Assembly: GCF_002163855.1 (NCBI RefSeq)
Contig: NZ_CP019332.1
Location: forward strand, 1,839,145-1,903,144
Source: Winogradskyella sp. PC-19
Lineage (GTDB): Bacteria; Bacteroidota; Bacteroidia; Flavobacteriales; Flavobacteriaceae
Length of the DNA: 64,000 nt
Direction of reading: 5' to 3'
Shown: piece by piece, positions 54,210 to 62,706 of the stretch
How positions within the stretch are numbered: the stretch's first letter is position 1
How the letters are laid out: every line of letters begins with the position of its first letter
Translations under genes and position numbers: made by a program
Notes under the pieces: generated by a model
Told to the model about the DNA's origin: nothing
The model's database searches: none
What the model saw: only the letters and a program-made list of their open reading frames with translations

Positions 54210-55901
54210 TTATTGATTAAAAATTTGTTGCAATATCTTTTTTGTTATAACATACGTTGGTTTTACGCCAGTTGACCCTAATCCTCCAGATGCTAGTGTA
54301 CTCCCAGTTTCTAATGGATTATCACTTGCGTAATAGGCATAACGTACTTTTACATCTTCATTAATGCTGCCTCTTACTTTAGATGCTGCTTGTATTGCTT
54401 TTTGGTAATGAGCGCCCTCCATTTCTAAACCAATAACATTCCAAGTAGATTTCTTGAAGAACTTTAAAATTTCTTTGTTTTGAAGCGACGTTCCTAAAAC
54501 GGTTATCATCGAGCCTTCGTATACATCAACGCCACAATCTACCATATCTGTTTTACTTAACTCATTTTTAAATGGATAATTATCTGCAGTTCCCTCAAAA
54601 ATATGTGCAGAAGGTATCATGACATCACCTTTACCGCCTTGGAGAATTCCTGATTTTCCCATAATCGAGATAGATTTTACATCTAAATGTACTTTTTTAC
54701 CATCTACAGAAACTGGTTTTAAAAGCTCGTCCATTGTCTCATAAGCTTGCTCCCCAAAAGCATAGTCCATAACGATAATTACAGCATTATTTTCAGGATT
54801 TTCTTGAGTATAATCAAAGTTTACCTTAGAAAAATCTATAGTAGCTGCATCGAAAATCTGAACATCAATATTTGTACCTGATGTGTCTTTTATAAAGGAC
54901 ATTCCGTTTTTAAAGGCATGGGCTTCTACCTTGCTTCTCATGGCTTTATTTTCAGATTGACTTAAATCTTCAAAAACCTCATAAATGTCTTTTTTACCTT
55001 TTGACGATTTTAAACTTACCTCAGCAAAAAGTGAGTTCATGACACTATGCATATTGGCACTAATTATATGAATAGGTCGCTTAATTAATCCTCTTTTATA
55101 CAGTTCTGCTTTAATATCGTCTGCCCAAAATTCCCCATGAATATGATGACCTAAACGCTCCCTTAAAACTGGGCTAAAAGTCACAGTACGTTTATTATTA
55201 TTCACTGCTTCTTCAATAGCTAGTTTACCTAACCAATAGACAATATTTAAAAAACGTTCTGGTTGAGTGTCGCTAGCAAATTCTGAATATGTCTCAGAAA
55301 TTTCGTTGAATGTTCTTCCTAAGATATGTGCTGTATGTGTTATAGCTATTTCTCGCTCTTTTTGTGTTAATTTTTTTCCTTTATTAACAGCAGATTCTAG
55401 CTTTCCCCAATCTCTGATAGTTGTTCCTTTGTCATCAATTAAAACGCGCTTACTTATCTTGTGAGACTCTACAAAAAGAAATGTCAAATGTGTTAGAATA
55501 TCATAAATTTCAGAACGTCCACGGGTAATTTCAATATTCATTTGCTCGGCATCAATTCGGTAGCAATTACGTCTTCGTTTAGGAGGAATTATAGCTTTAA
55601 AGTGAGAATCGCCGTAACCTTCGTCACTGGTAAGATTAATAAAAGTACACTCTTCAATACCGTGTGGTAAGCGATCTATAACATACAAAAGACCTTCTAA
55701 CTCAGCTTTCTCATCTGCTATAGAGCCATAAATCTCTGGTCTTAACAGCAATAATGCCTCTCTAAGAGTTTCTCCAGAAACACCCATTGGCTTATAAAAA
55801 CCTCGATTAAAAAGGTGTCGCATAGTTATATACATACGCTCAATAGCATTTGAGCTTTGTTGCGCACGCGTTCTTTTATGTATTTTTCTAGTGTTATTCA
55901 T
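54210..55901 (-). CDS. DUF6909-like protein with nucleosidase-like C-terminal domain
   Basis: A 563-residue soluble protein. I believe it belongs to a flavobacterial family named DUF6909 (moderate certainty). The N-terminal ~340 residues are mostly helical and unrecognised. The C-terminal ~200 have features of the purine/uridine phosphorylase and AMP-nucleosidase fold: GKSGILQGGKGDVMIPSAH, then GLEMEGAHYQKAI at about 490-502 (like the DMEGAA ribose-binding motif), and VRYAYYASDNPL near 520 (like the RAISD active-site strand). It leads the Wzz/rfb operon, with a TATATTTG element upstream, but its substrate is unknown. Confidence 0.75.
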   Translation of the reverse strand: MNNTRKIHKRTRAQQSSNAIERMYITMRHLFNRGFYKPMGVSGETLREALLLLRPEIYGSIADEKAELEGLLYVIDRLPHGIEECTFINLTSDEGYGDSHFKAIIPPKRRRNCYRIDAEQMNIEITRGRSEIYDILTHLTFLFVESHKISKRVLIDDKGTTIRDWGKLESAVNKGKKLTQKEREIAITHTAHILGRTFNEISETYSEFASDTQPERFLNIVYWLGKLAIEEAVNNNKRTVTFSPVLRERLGHHIHGEFWADDIKAELYKRGLIKRPIHIISANMHSVMNSLFAEVSLKSSKGKKDIYEVFEDLSQSENKAMRSKVEAHAFKNGMSFIKDTSGTNIDVQIFDAATIDFSKVNFDYTQENPENNAVIIVMDYAFGEQAYETMDELLKPVSVDGKKVHLDVKSISIMGKSGILQGGKGDVMIPSAHIFEGTADNYPFKNELSKTDMVDCGVDVYEGSMITVLGTSLQNKEILKFFKKSTWNVIGLEMEGAHYQKAIQAASKVRGSINEDVKVRYAYYASDNPLETGSTLASGGLGSTGVKPTYVITKKILQQIFNQ

Positions 55902-55917
55902 GCTTGTATTTAACCTG

Positions 55918-55925
55918 CAAATATA
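55918..55925 (-). promoter_or_regulatory. Candidate -7 element for the DUF6909-wzz-rfb operon
   Basis: The minus strand reads TATATTTG, a full match, 16 bp before the DUF6909 ATG, in the 26-bp gap after the GH3 gene. No -33 TTG at 19-21 bp. It may be the main start of the polysaccharide transcript. Confidence 0.5.
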
Positions 55926-55927
55926 AA

Positions 55928-57430
55928 CTATTTAACCATTTTTGTTTCATAGAGTGTTTCTGCAATCTTTCGGTCATTAGCCAATCTTGGTATTTTATTT
56001 TGTCCTCCTAATTTACCAATAGATTTCATATAATTTTTAAAACCTTCTTTTTTGATTCTTGTTATTTTTAATGGCTGCAGGACATTTCCGATAATTAAAT
56101 CTTTGTAATAACTATTTTGACTTTGTAAAGATGTATCAATCGTTTTTGAGAAAATCTCAAAATCTTCAGGCTCATTTTCAAACTCTATAAACCATTCGTG
56201 AAACGGTAAACCATCTTCAGGATTAATTTGTGGGGCTACTGTAAACTCATTTATTGAAGCATTTGAATTACTAATAGCTACATTAAGTGCTTCCTCTACT
56301 TCCTTTCCAATAACATGTTCTCCAAAGGCTGAAATAAAATGTTTTATTCGTCCAGAAACAATAACCCTGTAAGGCAAAGTACTTGTAAACTGAACCGTGT
56401 CGCCAATATTATAAGCCCAAAGTCCAGCGTTTGTAGAAATAATCATCACATAATTCACACCCAACTTTACATCTTTGATGGTAATACGTTTTGGGTTTTC
56501 CTGAAAAAAATGCTCGGCTTCTATAAACTCGTAAAACATACCTGAATTAAGTTGAAGCAGCATGCCTTTTTCGTTTTGTTTGTCTTGAAAAGCAAAAAAT
56601 CCTTCACTTGCTGGATACAGCTCAATACTATCTACTTTTCGGCCTATTAAATTTTCAAATTTTGCTCGATAGGGTTCATAATTTAAACCTCCAAATATAA
56701 AAAGGTTGAAGTTTTTAAAAATGTCGCCAACCTTTTTATCCGTCTTTTCTATGAGTCTTTCAAAATACATTTGTACCCATGACGGAATTCCCGAAATAAT
56801 CGTCATATTTTCTGGTAAGGTCTCTTCGACAATAGCATCAACCTTAGTTTCCCAATCTTCAATACAATTAGTTTCCCAACTTGGTAATCTATTTTTTTGT
56901 AAATATTTTGGGACGTAATGCGCTACAATTCCCGAAAGTCGACCAAGTTGAATGCCTTTCTGCTCCTTCAAAATAGGACTTCCTTGAAGAAATATCATCT
57001 TACCATTTACAAACTTAGTTTTTCCTGTTTCATTGATATACATCAAGATGGCATTCCTAGCCGCTTCGACATGACTTGGCATACTCTCCTTTGTAATCGG
57101 AATATATTTTGAACCTGAAGTTGTCCCTGAAGTTTTTGCAAAATAGACGGGTTTTCCTTTCCAAAGTATATTTTCTTCACCTTCAACAACTCTATCTACA
57201 TAGCTTTTTAAAGCCTCATAATCTCTTACCGGAACACGTTTAACAAAATCTTCGTGGTTATTGATACTTATAAAATCATGGTCTTTACCAAAAGCTGTAC
57301 CAGCCGCATCAGAAATCAGTTGCTTAAAAACCTTTTCTTGAGTTTCGATAGGGTTTAGTGACCATTTTTTTATGCCTTTTGCGACAATCTTGGCAAATGG
57401 TTTTGCCGCTAATGCTTTTATAGAAATCAT
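55928..57430 (-). CDS. GH3 family acyl-adenylating enzyme
   Basis: A 500-residue protein of the GH3 auxin-responsive family, a branch of the AMP-forming ligase superfamily. ATP loop KTSGTTSGSKYIPITKES near residues 109-126, YPASEGFFAFQD near 290 and the hinge region VNYVMIISTNAGLWAYNIGD near 345. Plant members join amino acids to acyl acids; bacterial substrates are mostly unknown. Its start shares one nt with the M23 peptidase stop (TAATG), so both are coupled. Confidence 0.9.
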   Translation of the reverse strand: MISIKALAAKPFAKIVAKGIKKWSLNPIETQEKVFKQLISDAAGTAFGKDHDFISINNHEDFVKRVPVRDYEALKSYVDRVVEGEENILWKGKPVYFAKTSGTTSGSKYIPITKESMPSHVEAARNAILMYINETGKTKFVNGKMIFLQGSPILKEQKGIQLGRLSGIVAHYVPKYLQKNRLPSWETNCIEDWETKVDAIVEETLPENMTIISGIPSWVQMYFERLIEKTDKKVGDIFKNFNLFIFGGLNYEPYRAKFENLIGRKVDSIELYPASEGFFAFQDKQNEKGMLLQLNSGMFYEFIEAEHFFQENPKRITIKDVKLGVNYVMIISTNAGLWAYNIGDTVQFTSTLPYRVIVSGRIKHFISAFGEHVIGKEVEEALNVAISNSNASINEFTVAPQINPEDGLPFHEWFIEFENEPEDFEIFSKTIDTSLQSQNSYYKDLIIGNVLQPLKITRIKKEGFKNYMKSIGKLGGQNKIPRLANDRKIAETLYETKMVK

Positions 57431-58296
57431 TATTGAAAATCAATAAAATTAGTTGGATCTATTGGATAACCTTTGCTCCAAAGCTCAAAGTGTAGATGAG
57501 GTCCTGTACTTAACTCACCTGTGTTTCCTGATAGAGCAATCACTTCACCAGCTTTAACTAAATCGCCCTGCTCTTTTGTTACAGAGCCATTGTGCTTATA
57601 TACAGAAATTAGCTCATTGCTATGTTCTAAAATGATAACATAACCTGTAGAAACAGTCCACTCTGCAAAAATAACAATGCCATCTGCTGCTGCTTTTACG
57701 GGTGTAGTTTCAGGAATTACAACATCGACTGCAAAATGCTTTTCCTCTAGATTATAGCCTTCGGAAATGGTTCCATTTACGGGTGGAAATAATACAAAAT
57801 TTGAGCTGTTGGTCTCAGAGTCAAATAAGTTGTACTTATCCTCTTTGTCAGCTTTTGCTCTAAGTAAAGAATCTTCTTTATTTGGAAAAATATCTTCAAT
57901 ATCCTCAGCTTTTGCGGCTTCTATGATTGAATCTCTGTTAAATTCTGCGCTAGACACATCTCCTGTAAGCACCTTTTTTATTGAAGCATAATAACGGTCG
58001 TTAAATAATAGCTGTTGCTGTAAAGAGTCTGCTTTATAAGTTAGTTCTGTTGCTTTTTTCTTAAGAGACGTTGAAGAGTATCCTGGGATATACTCACGTA
58101 ATGGTGTGTAAGCAATTAAAATCGTGGTAAAACTAACCAACAAAATCCCCGACAATGCTACTAAAACAAATACGTTGAGACGATTTAGTTTAATGGCATA
58201 ACGCTCCTCAAAGGTGTCTTCATTCAACACCACCAAACGGTATTTGTGAAGTAGTTTTTTTTTGAGTTGCTTTTTCTTTTTCTCTTTTTTAGCCAT
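57430..58296 (-). CDS. M23 family metallopeptidase (LytM-type), membrane anchored
   Basis: A 288-residue protein with a very basic cytoplasmic N-terminus (KKEKKKKQLKKKLLHKY), one membrane helix (about 40-62), a helical linker (85-110) and a C-terminal LytM domain. Zinc ligands appear in KHFAVDVVI (His-x3-Asp) near 187 and HLHFEL near 270. It probably cuts peptidoglycan peptide bridges, or regulates an amidase if degenerate; the ligands look complete. A -7 element TATTTTTG lies just upstream and it is divergent from tatA. Confidence 0.93.
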   Translation of the reverse strand: MAKKEKKKKQLKKKLLHKYRLVVLNEDTFEERYAIKLNRLNVFVLVALSGILLVSFTTILIAYTPLREYIPGYSSTSLKKKATELTYKADSLQQQLLFNDRYYASIKKVLTGDVSSAEFNRDSIIEAAKAEDIEDIFPNKEDSLLRAKADKEDKYNLFDSETNSSNFVLFPPVNGTISEGYNLEEKHFAVDVVIPETTPVKAAADGIVIFAEWTVSTGYVIILEHSNELISVYKHNGSVTKEQGDLVKAGEVIALSGNTGELSTGPHLHFELWSKGYPIDPTNFIDFQ

Positions 58297-58304
58297 GGGT
58301 TAAA

Positions 58305-58312
58305 CAAAAATA
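58305..58312 (-). promoter_or_regulatory. Candidate -7 element for the M23 peptidase-GH3 transcript
   Basis: The minus strand reads TATTTTTG, a full match, ending 8 bp before the M23 ATG. The expected -33 TTG is absent at 19-21 bp. It lies within the 117-bp divergent region shared with tatA. Confidence 0.5.
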
Positions 58313-58386
58313 TATAAAATCCCCAAAAGGGTAAGTGATTAAATCCTAAAGTTAAACGAATAACGCCGTAATTGAACTTTAATTAC

Positions 58387-58394
58387 TAACTTTG
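58387..58394 (+). promoter_or_regulatory. Candidate -7 element for tatA
   Basis: TAACTTTG is a full TAnnTTTG match, 19 bp before the tatA ATG at 58414. The nearest upstream TTG is only 12 bp away, so the -33 box is doubtful. Confidence 0.55.
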
Positions 58395-58413
58395 CACACA
58401 TAAACTATATGTT

Positions 58414-58596
58414 ATGATTTCAGGAAGTATTTTTTTAGCAGTTGGTCCATGGCAATGGGTTATCATTGGTTTGGCTGTAATTTTATTATTCGGAGGAAAG
58501 AAAATCCCTGAATTAATGAAGGGATTAGGAAGCGGAATTAAAGAATTTAAAGACGCAAGTAAAGACGATACGTCAGATAAGGACACTAAAGAATAA
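58414..58596 (+). CDS. tatA: Sec-independent translocase protein TatA
   Basis: A 60-residue TatA. A short periplasmic start leads to the membrane helix (about 12-27: [16 protein letters not shown]), then the FGGKKIPEL hinge, an amphipathic helix ([13 protein letters not shown]) and a charged tail. TatA oligomers form the pore for folded twin-arginine substrates. It is a single-gene transcript: own -7 element, terminator 20 bp after the stop. TatC is not in the window. Confidence 0.95.
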   Translation: MISGSIFLAVGPWQWVIIGLAVILLFGGKKIPELMKGLGSGIKEFKDASKDDTSDKDTKE

Positions 58597-58614
58597 GCGT
58601 CTTTTATATAAAAT

Positions 58615-58646
58615 AAAAAAGCCAACTCAATTGAGTTGGCTTTTTT
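58615..58646. terminator. Bidirectional terminator between tatA and the DUF4837 gene
   Basis: AAAAAAGCCAACTCAA and its perfect complement TTGAGTTGGCTTTTTT make a 16-bp palindrome with A run and T run on both sides. It fits ends of both the plus-strand tatA and the minus-strand DUF4837 gene. Confidence 0.9.
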
Positions 58647-58661
58647 TATGATTATTTATTA

Positions 58662-59639
58662 CTATTTAATCTTTATAGACTTGATAATAGACTCTAACTC
58701 AAAAACATATTCACGCTTATCTAAAGAAGGCGCATAAACGTAACCTTCTGCCACTAAATACCTGTTATTCACCTTGTCTTCAATTGCGTAATTGATAAAA
58801 GGGCCACCCATTGGTATTTTATCGTCAGCTATTTTCCAAACACCCCTGATTTCGTAAGCTGGTTTGTTATCAATAATAGATTCATATATAGATGGTGCAT
58901 AAGCTTTTTCTGTAATCATTTGCATACCATCTTCTCCTGGAATCCCTTTTGCAATCATTGTGTCTCGCATATTAATAATGTCTACCACAGTACCGTCATT
59001 TTTTCTGATAGCATCTAATGGGTAGCTGTAAAACATCAAATCCATTGTTTTATTATTACTCAAACTCTTTCTTACCCAATAAAAATCATCTTTTGCACTG
59101 GCTATTCTGTAAGCCGAAGGAATATCTACCTTAAAGCCTAAAGCATCTTCCATAGCTTCATCTTTGAGTAATGATTTGTTAATACGTCTCAACTTTTCAG
59201 CGACCTCTCTTTTGGTAAAAGCATCAATAATTTTTGCTTGACTTTCTTTTATCTGACTGATAATGTCTTGGTCTGTTTTACCTTTGACTACAACTACTGT
59301 TTGAGGTTTTGCATATATATTCTCTTTGATTTCAATGCCTGTTGAGTCTGTTTTTTCAATCTTAAGTATAATACGACTTCTAGTTGCAAATCCACTAAAC
59401 ACTGGTGTTGGTATTTGTTTTAAAGAAAACATCGGTTCCTCAGTTGGTAAACCTTTTGCTGGTGCTGCTAATGTTTGTCTTATCGCTTCACCAACTTTGT
59501 CTTCCCATAGTAAATTATCGGCAACAACTGAAATTGAATTAATATTACCTGAAGATGCTGATAAATAACGAACGTTATCTTTTTTTTCATCACAACTAAA
59601 CACTAAAAGCAAGCAAAAAATAGATACTAATTTTTTCAT
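58662..59639 (-). CDS. DUF4837 family lipoprotein
   Basis: A 325-residue lipoprotein with signal KKLVSIFCLLLVFSC (Cys16), then a soluble mixed domain. The ATG at 59639 is preferred over a frame extension of 13 codons, which would place a non-signal-like stretch before the Lys-rich start and run into the mltD-like gene. DUF4837 is a bacteroidete family of unknown function. It follows the transglycosylase by 22 bp and ends 16 bp from the terminator, so it is likely the last gene of an operon. Confidence 0.85.
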   Translation of the reverse strand: MKKLVSIFCLLLVFSCDEKKDNVRYLSASSGNINSISVVADNLLWEDKVGEAIRQTLAAPAKGLPTEEPMFSLKQIPTPVFSGFATRSRIILKIEKTDSTGIEIKENIYAKPQTVVVVKGKTDQDIISQIKESQAKIIDAFTKREVAEKLRRINKSLLKDEAMEDALGFKVDIPSAYRIASAKDDFYWVRKSLSNNKTMDLMFYSYPLDAIRKNDGTVVDIINMRDTMIAKGIPGEDGMQMITEKAYAPSIYESIIDNKPAYEIRGVWKIADDKIPMGGPFINYAIEDKVNNRYLVAEGYVYAPSLDKREYVFELESIIKSIKIK

Positions 59640-59661
59640 TTTATTGTTATTTAGAATTGGT

Positions 59662-61335
59662 TTATTTGGACACCACAAGAGTCATTCCAATTTTGAGTTT
59701 GTTACTACTAATATCGTTCCAATCTTTTAAATTCTGAACAGAAACACCATTAAATTTTTGAGCAATACTCCAAAGACTATCTCCGGATTTTACTTTATAA
59801 GTTTGTTTACCTGCTTTACTGACCGTCGTTTTAGGCTTTGATTTAGTACTGGATTTTGATGTTTTTCCCCCAGGATTTCTTGGGTAAATGGTAAGGCGTT
59901 GTCCAATTTTAAGATTGTTACTTCTTAGACCATTCCAACGCTTTATACTGCTAACACGAACACCATATCTACGTGCTATTTTACCTAAATAATCGCCGCT
60001 TTTTACGCGATATCTAATCTTTGTATCATTTTCAAAAAACTGTGGTAATGGCTTTTCACGCTTATCTAACTCAGCCTTGGCAAAGGCGTAAATTTTATCT
60101 TCATTAGCAACAAAGCTTCCAATAGCATGACGCGGTAATCGTAATGTATAATTTTCGTCTTTTATATATGGAATAATGTCTAATTTATAAGATGGGTTAA
60201 GGTATTGCAACTCCTCAATATTTATATCAGTAACCTCAGCGACTTGATCTAATGTTATCATTTGCTTAACACGGATGGTATCAGTTTCTACATACTGATA
60301 TTTTGGTCGTTCAGGTTTAAATCCATGTTCATCGGCAAATTCAAAAATATACATAGTAGCCAAAAAAGCTGGTAAATAACCAGCTGTTTCACGTGGAAGG
60401 TTTTGTCTAATATTCCAATAATTAGTATAGCCACCAGAACGTCTTATCGCCTTTGACACATTACCTGGTCCTGAATTATAAGATGCTAACGCCAAATCCC
60501 AATCACCAAAAATCTTATATAATCTAGCGAGGTATTTTGCAGCTGCTTCTGTAGATTTTATAGGGTCGCGACGCTCGTCGACATAACTACTAACGTCTAA
60601 ATCGTATTCTTTTCCTGTACCAAACATAAACTGCCATAAACCCGTTGCACCTACTCGTGAACGTGCTCTAGGCTTTAATGCAGATTCTACAATCGCTAAA
60701 TATTTTACTTCTAACGGAATATCTTCCTTATCTAAAGCTTCTTCAAACATTGGAAAATAAAAATGACTCAAGCCCATAAGTCTAGACATTGAAGTTCTTC
60801 GTGTTTTTAAATAACGCTTGATTACATTTTCTAAAGAAGGATTATACTCTACATTAAATGGCGTACGAGCATTAAGTCTTTTAAGTCTAGATTTTAGTGT
60901 ATCTGTTGATAATTCTGGATAATCTACTGGTTTGTAATCTAACTCAGTAACAGATTTATAAATGGTGTCGTAAAGGGAGTTACTGTATAATTCTTCAAGC
61001 CACTTTTCATCTAGCTTAGCAGCATATTCATTATCCTCTAGTTTTTTTATTTTCAAACTATCATTGACTGCAGGTATAGTTTTATCGATTTTTGGTTTGC
61101 CATCAATTGCAGCGTTTACAATTACTTTGGGCTTTTCTGCTACTGAATTATTAGAAATAAATTCTTTATAATATGTAATACCTTCAATAATAGTATCAAT
61201 AGCATAAGTTCTTCCAGCAACAAAATCTTTTTCGGTAATGCGTTTTTTATCCGGATTAGGAATGGAGTCCTGAGAAAGTACAGGAATGCTCATAAACACT
61301 ATCGCAATGAATAAAAAAAGTTTTTGGATACGCAT
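59662..61335 (-). CDS. mltD: Membrane-bound lytic transglycosylase, MltD-like, with two LysM domains
   Basis: A 557-residue secreted protein. Signal peptide (LFLFIAIVFMSIPVLS), a linker to about 170, then an SLT domain (about 175-300) with the catalytic Glu in AIVESALKPRA, GLWQFMFGTG and ALASYNSGPGNV. Two LysM domains follow at about 446-489 (YRVKSGDYLGKIARRYG) and 513-556 (YKVKSGDSLWSIAQKF). It cleaves glycan strands of peptidoglycan. With the M23 peptidase nearby this end of the window has two wall-remodelling enzymes. Confidence 0.94.
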   Translation of the reverse strand: MRIQKLFLFIAIVFMSIPVLSQDSIPNPDKKRITEKDFVAGRTYAIDTIIEGITYYKEFISNNSVAEKPKVIVNAAIDGKPKIDKTIPAVNDSLKIKKLEDNEYAAKLDEKWLEELYSNSLYDTIYKSVTELDYKPVDYPELSTDTLKSRLKRLNARTPFNVEYNPSLENVIKRYLKTRRTSMSRLMGLSHFYFPMFEEALDKEDIPLEVKYLAIVESALKPRARSRVGATGLWQFMFGTGKEYDLDVSSYVDERRDPIKSTEAAAKYLARLYKIFGDWDLALASYNSGPGNVSKAIRRSGGYTNYWNIRQNLPRETAGYLPAFLATMYIFEFADEHGFKPERPKYQYVETDTIRVKQMITLDQVAEVTDINIEELQYLNPSYKLDIIPYIKDENYTLRLPRHAIGSFVANEDKIYAFAKAELDKREKPLPQFFENDTKIRYRVKSGDYLGKIARRYGVRVSSIKRWNGLRSNNLKIGQRLTIYPRNPGGKTSKSSTKSKPKTTVSKAGKQTYKVKSGDSLWSIAQKFNGVSVQNLKDWNDISSNKLKIGMTLVVSK

Positions 61336-61406
61336 AAAATATATGTTTTAACAATGCTAACGAAAAACAGCGTTAAATTCGTGTTTTACTCAACAATTTT
61401 TAAAAT

Positions 61407-62594
61407 TTAATCCAATATCGCTGCAATCCCTGGTAATGTTTTTCCTTCTAGGCTTTCTAACATAGCGCCTCCACCAGTACTAACGTAGCTCACTTTTTTC
61501 TCAAAACCAAATTGCTTTACAGCGGCAACAGAATCACCACCACCAACAAGAGAAAATGCACCATTTTTTGTGGCTTCTGCAATAGAGTTTCCTAATTCTA
61601 TAGTTCCACTAGCAAAAGTTTCCATTTCAAAAACACCTAAAGGGCCATTCCATAAAATAGTTTTGCACTGCATGACTACATCATCAAAAATTGCTTTTGA
61701 TTTTGGTCCCGCATCCAAACCTTGCCATCCATCTGGGATTTGTGTAACGTCAATAACTTTTGTTTCAGCGTCATTACTAAAGGCATCGGCAGCCAAGACA
61801 TCAACTGGTAAATGAATTTTTACATTTTTGGCTTCTGCTTGTTTTAAAATATCTAAAGCCAAATCCATTTTATCGTCTTCGCAGATAGAATCGCCAACGC
61901 TTCCGCCTTGTGCTTTTATAAATGTAAATGTCATGCCACCACCAATAATTAAGTGATCTACTTTATCTAAAATATTTTCAATAATCGTAATTTTTGAAGA
62001 TACTTTGGCTCCGCCAAGTACAGCTAAGACAGGTTTTTCGCCATTGTCCATTACTTTTTTAATGCTCTCAATCTCTTTTGCTAAAAGGAAACCAAAACAC
62101 TTGTTTTCTGGAAAAAAGTCAGCAACTATAGTAGTTGAAGCGTGTGCACGATGCGCTGTACCAAATGCATCATTAACATATATATCTCCTAATCTTGAAA
62201 GTTTTTCTGCAAAATCTCTGTCACCTGATGTTTCTTCAGGATGGAAACGAAGATTTTCTAATAACAAAACGGTTCCTGGCTTTAAATTCTTTGCCAATTC
62301 TTCAACTTCTGCACCGACACAATCTTTGGCTATAATCAATTCTACACCAACAATATCTTCTATAGCGTTCTCTAAATGACGAAGTGAATACTTATCCTCA
62401 ACACCTTTTGGTCGACCTAAGTGGGACATCAATACGCAACTTCCACCATCTTCTAAAACTTTGATGATTGTAGTTTTTGCAGATTGAATTCTTGTTGCAT
62501 CAGTAACATTAAAATTCTCATCTAAGGGCACATTAAAATCCACGCGGATTAAAGCTTTTTTATCTTTAAAATTGAAGTCGTTTATAGTTTTCAT
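61407..62594 (-). CDS. pgk: Phosphoglycerate kinase
   Basis: A 395-residue glycolytic enzyme that makes ATP from 1,3-bisphosphoglycerate. [13 protein letters not shown] near 14-26, [11 protein letters not shown] near 56-66 and [13 protein letters not shown] near 352-364 (nucleotide site) are classic Pgk blocks; [14 protein letters not shown] lies near 190. It has a full-consensus promoter. No gap or other glycolysis gene lies beside it. Confidence 0.98.
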   Translation of the reverse strand: MKTINDFNFKDKKALIRVDFNVPLDENFNVTDATRIQSAKTTIIKVLEDGGSCVLMSHLGRPKGVEDKYSLRHLENAIEDIVGVELIIAKDCVGAEVEELAKNLKPGTVLLLENLRFHPEETSGDRDFAEKLSRLGDIYVNDAFGTAHRAHASTTIVADFFPENKCFGFLLAKEIESIKKVMDNGEKPVLAVLGGAKVSSKITIIENILDKVDHLIIGGGMTFTFIKAQGGSVGDSICEDDKMDLALDILKQAEAKNVKIHLPVDVLAADAFSNDAETKVIDVTQIPDGWQGLDAGPKSKAIFDDVVMQCKTILWNGPLGVFEMETFASGTIELGNSIAEATKNGAFSLVGGGDSVAAVKQFGFEKKVSYVSTGGGAMLESLEGKTLPGIAAILD

Positions 62595-62613
62595 TGGTGT
62601 TAAATTTATTAAA

Positions 62614-62644
62614 CAAATATAAGGTCATAAAACGCATTTGACAA
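62614..62644 (-). promoter_or_regulatory. Bacteroidete promoter of pgk
   Basis: On the minus strand TTG (62644-62642) and TATATTTG (62621-62614) are 20 bp apart, a good -33/-7 match. The -7 element ends 19 bp before the pgk ATG. Confidence 0.75.
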
Positions 62645-62694
62645 GACGCCAACTTTAAGTTATTTCCAAAGTTTTTAAACGCCAAAATAATGCA

Positions 62695-62702
62695 TAGATT
62701 TG
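62695..62702 (+). promoter_or_regulatory. Candidate -7 element for holB
   Basis: TAGATTTG is a full match and ends 4 nt before the holB ATG at 62707, so the mRNA would be leaderless or nearly so. No TTG lies 19-21 bp upstream. Confidence 0.5.
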
Positions 62703-62706
62703 CTTT

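Noticed and set aside
59640-59678. Extension of the DUF4837 lipoprotein to 59678
   Set aside because: It overlaps the end of the MltD-like gene and puts a non-signal segment before a good lipoprotein signal starting at 59639.
61340-61385. Terminator hairpin after pgk (AACG/CGTT around a T-rich loop)
   Set aside because: Only a 4-bp stem with no clear T run; too weak to call.
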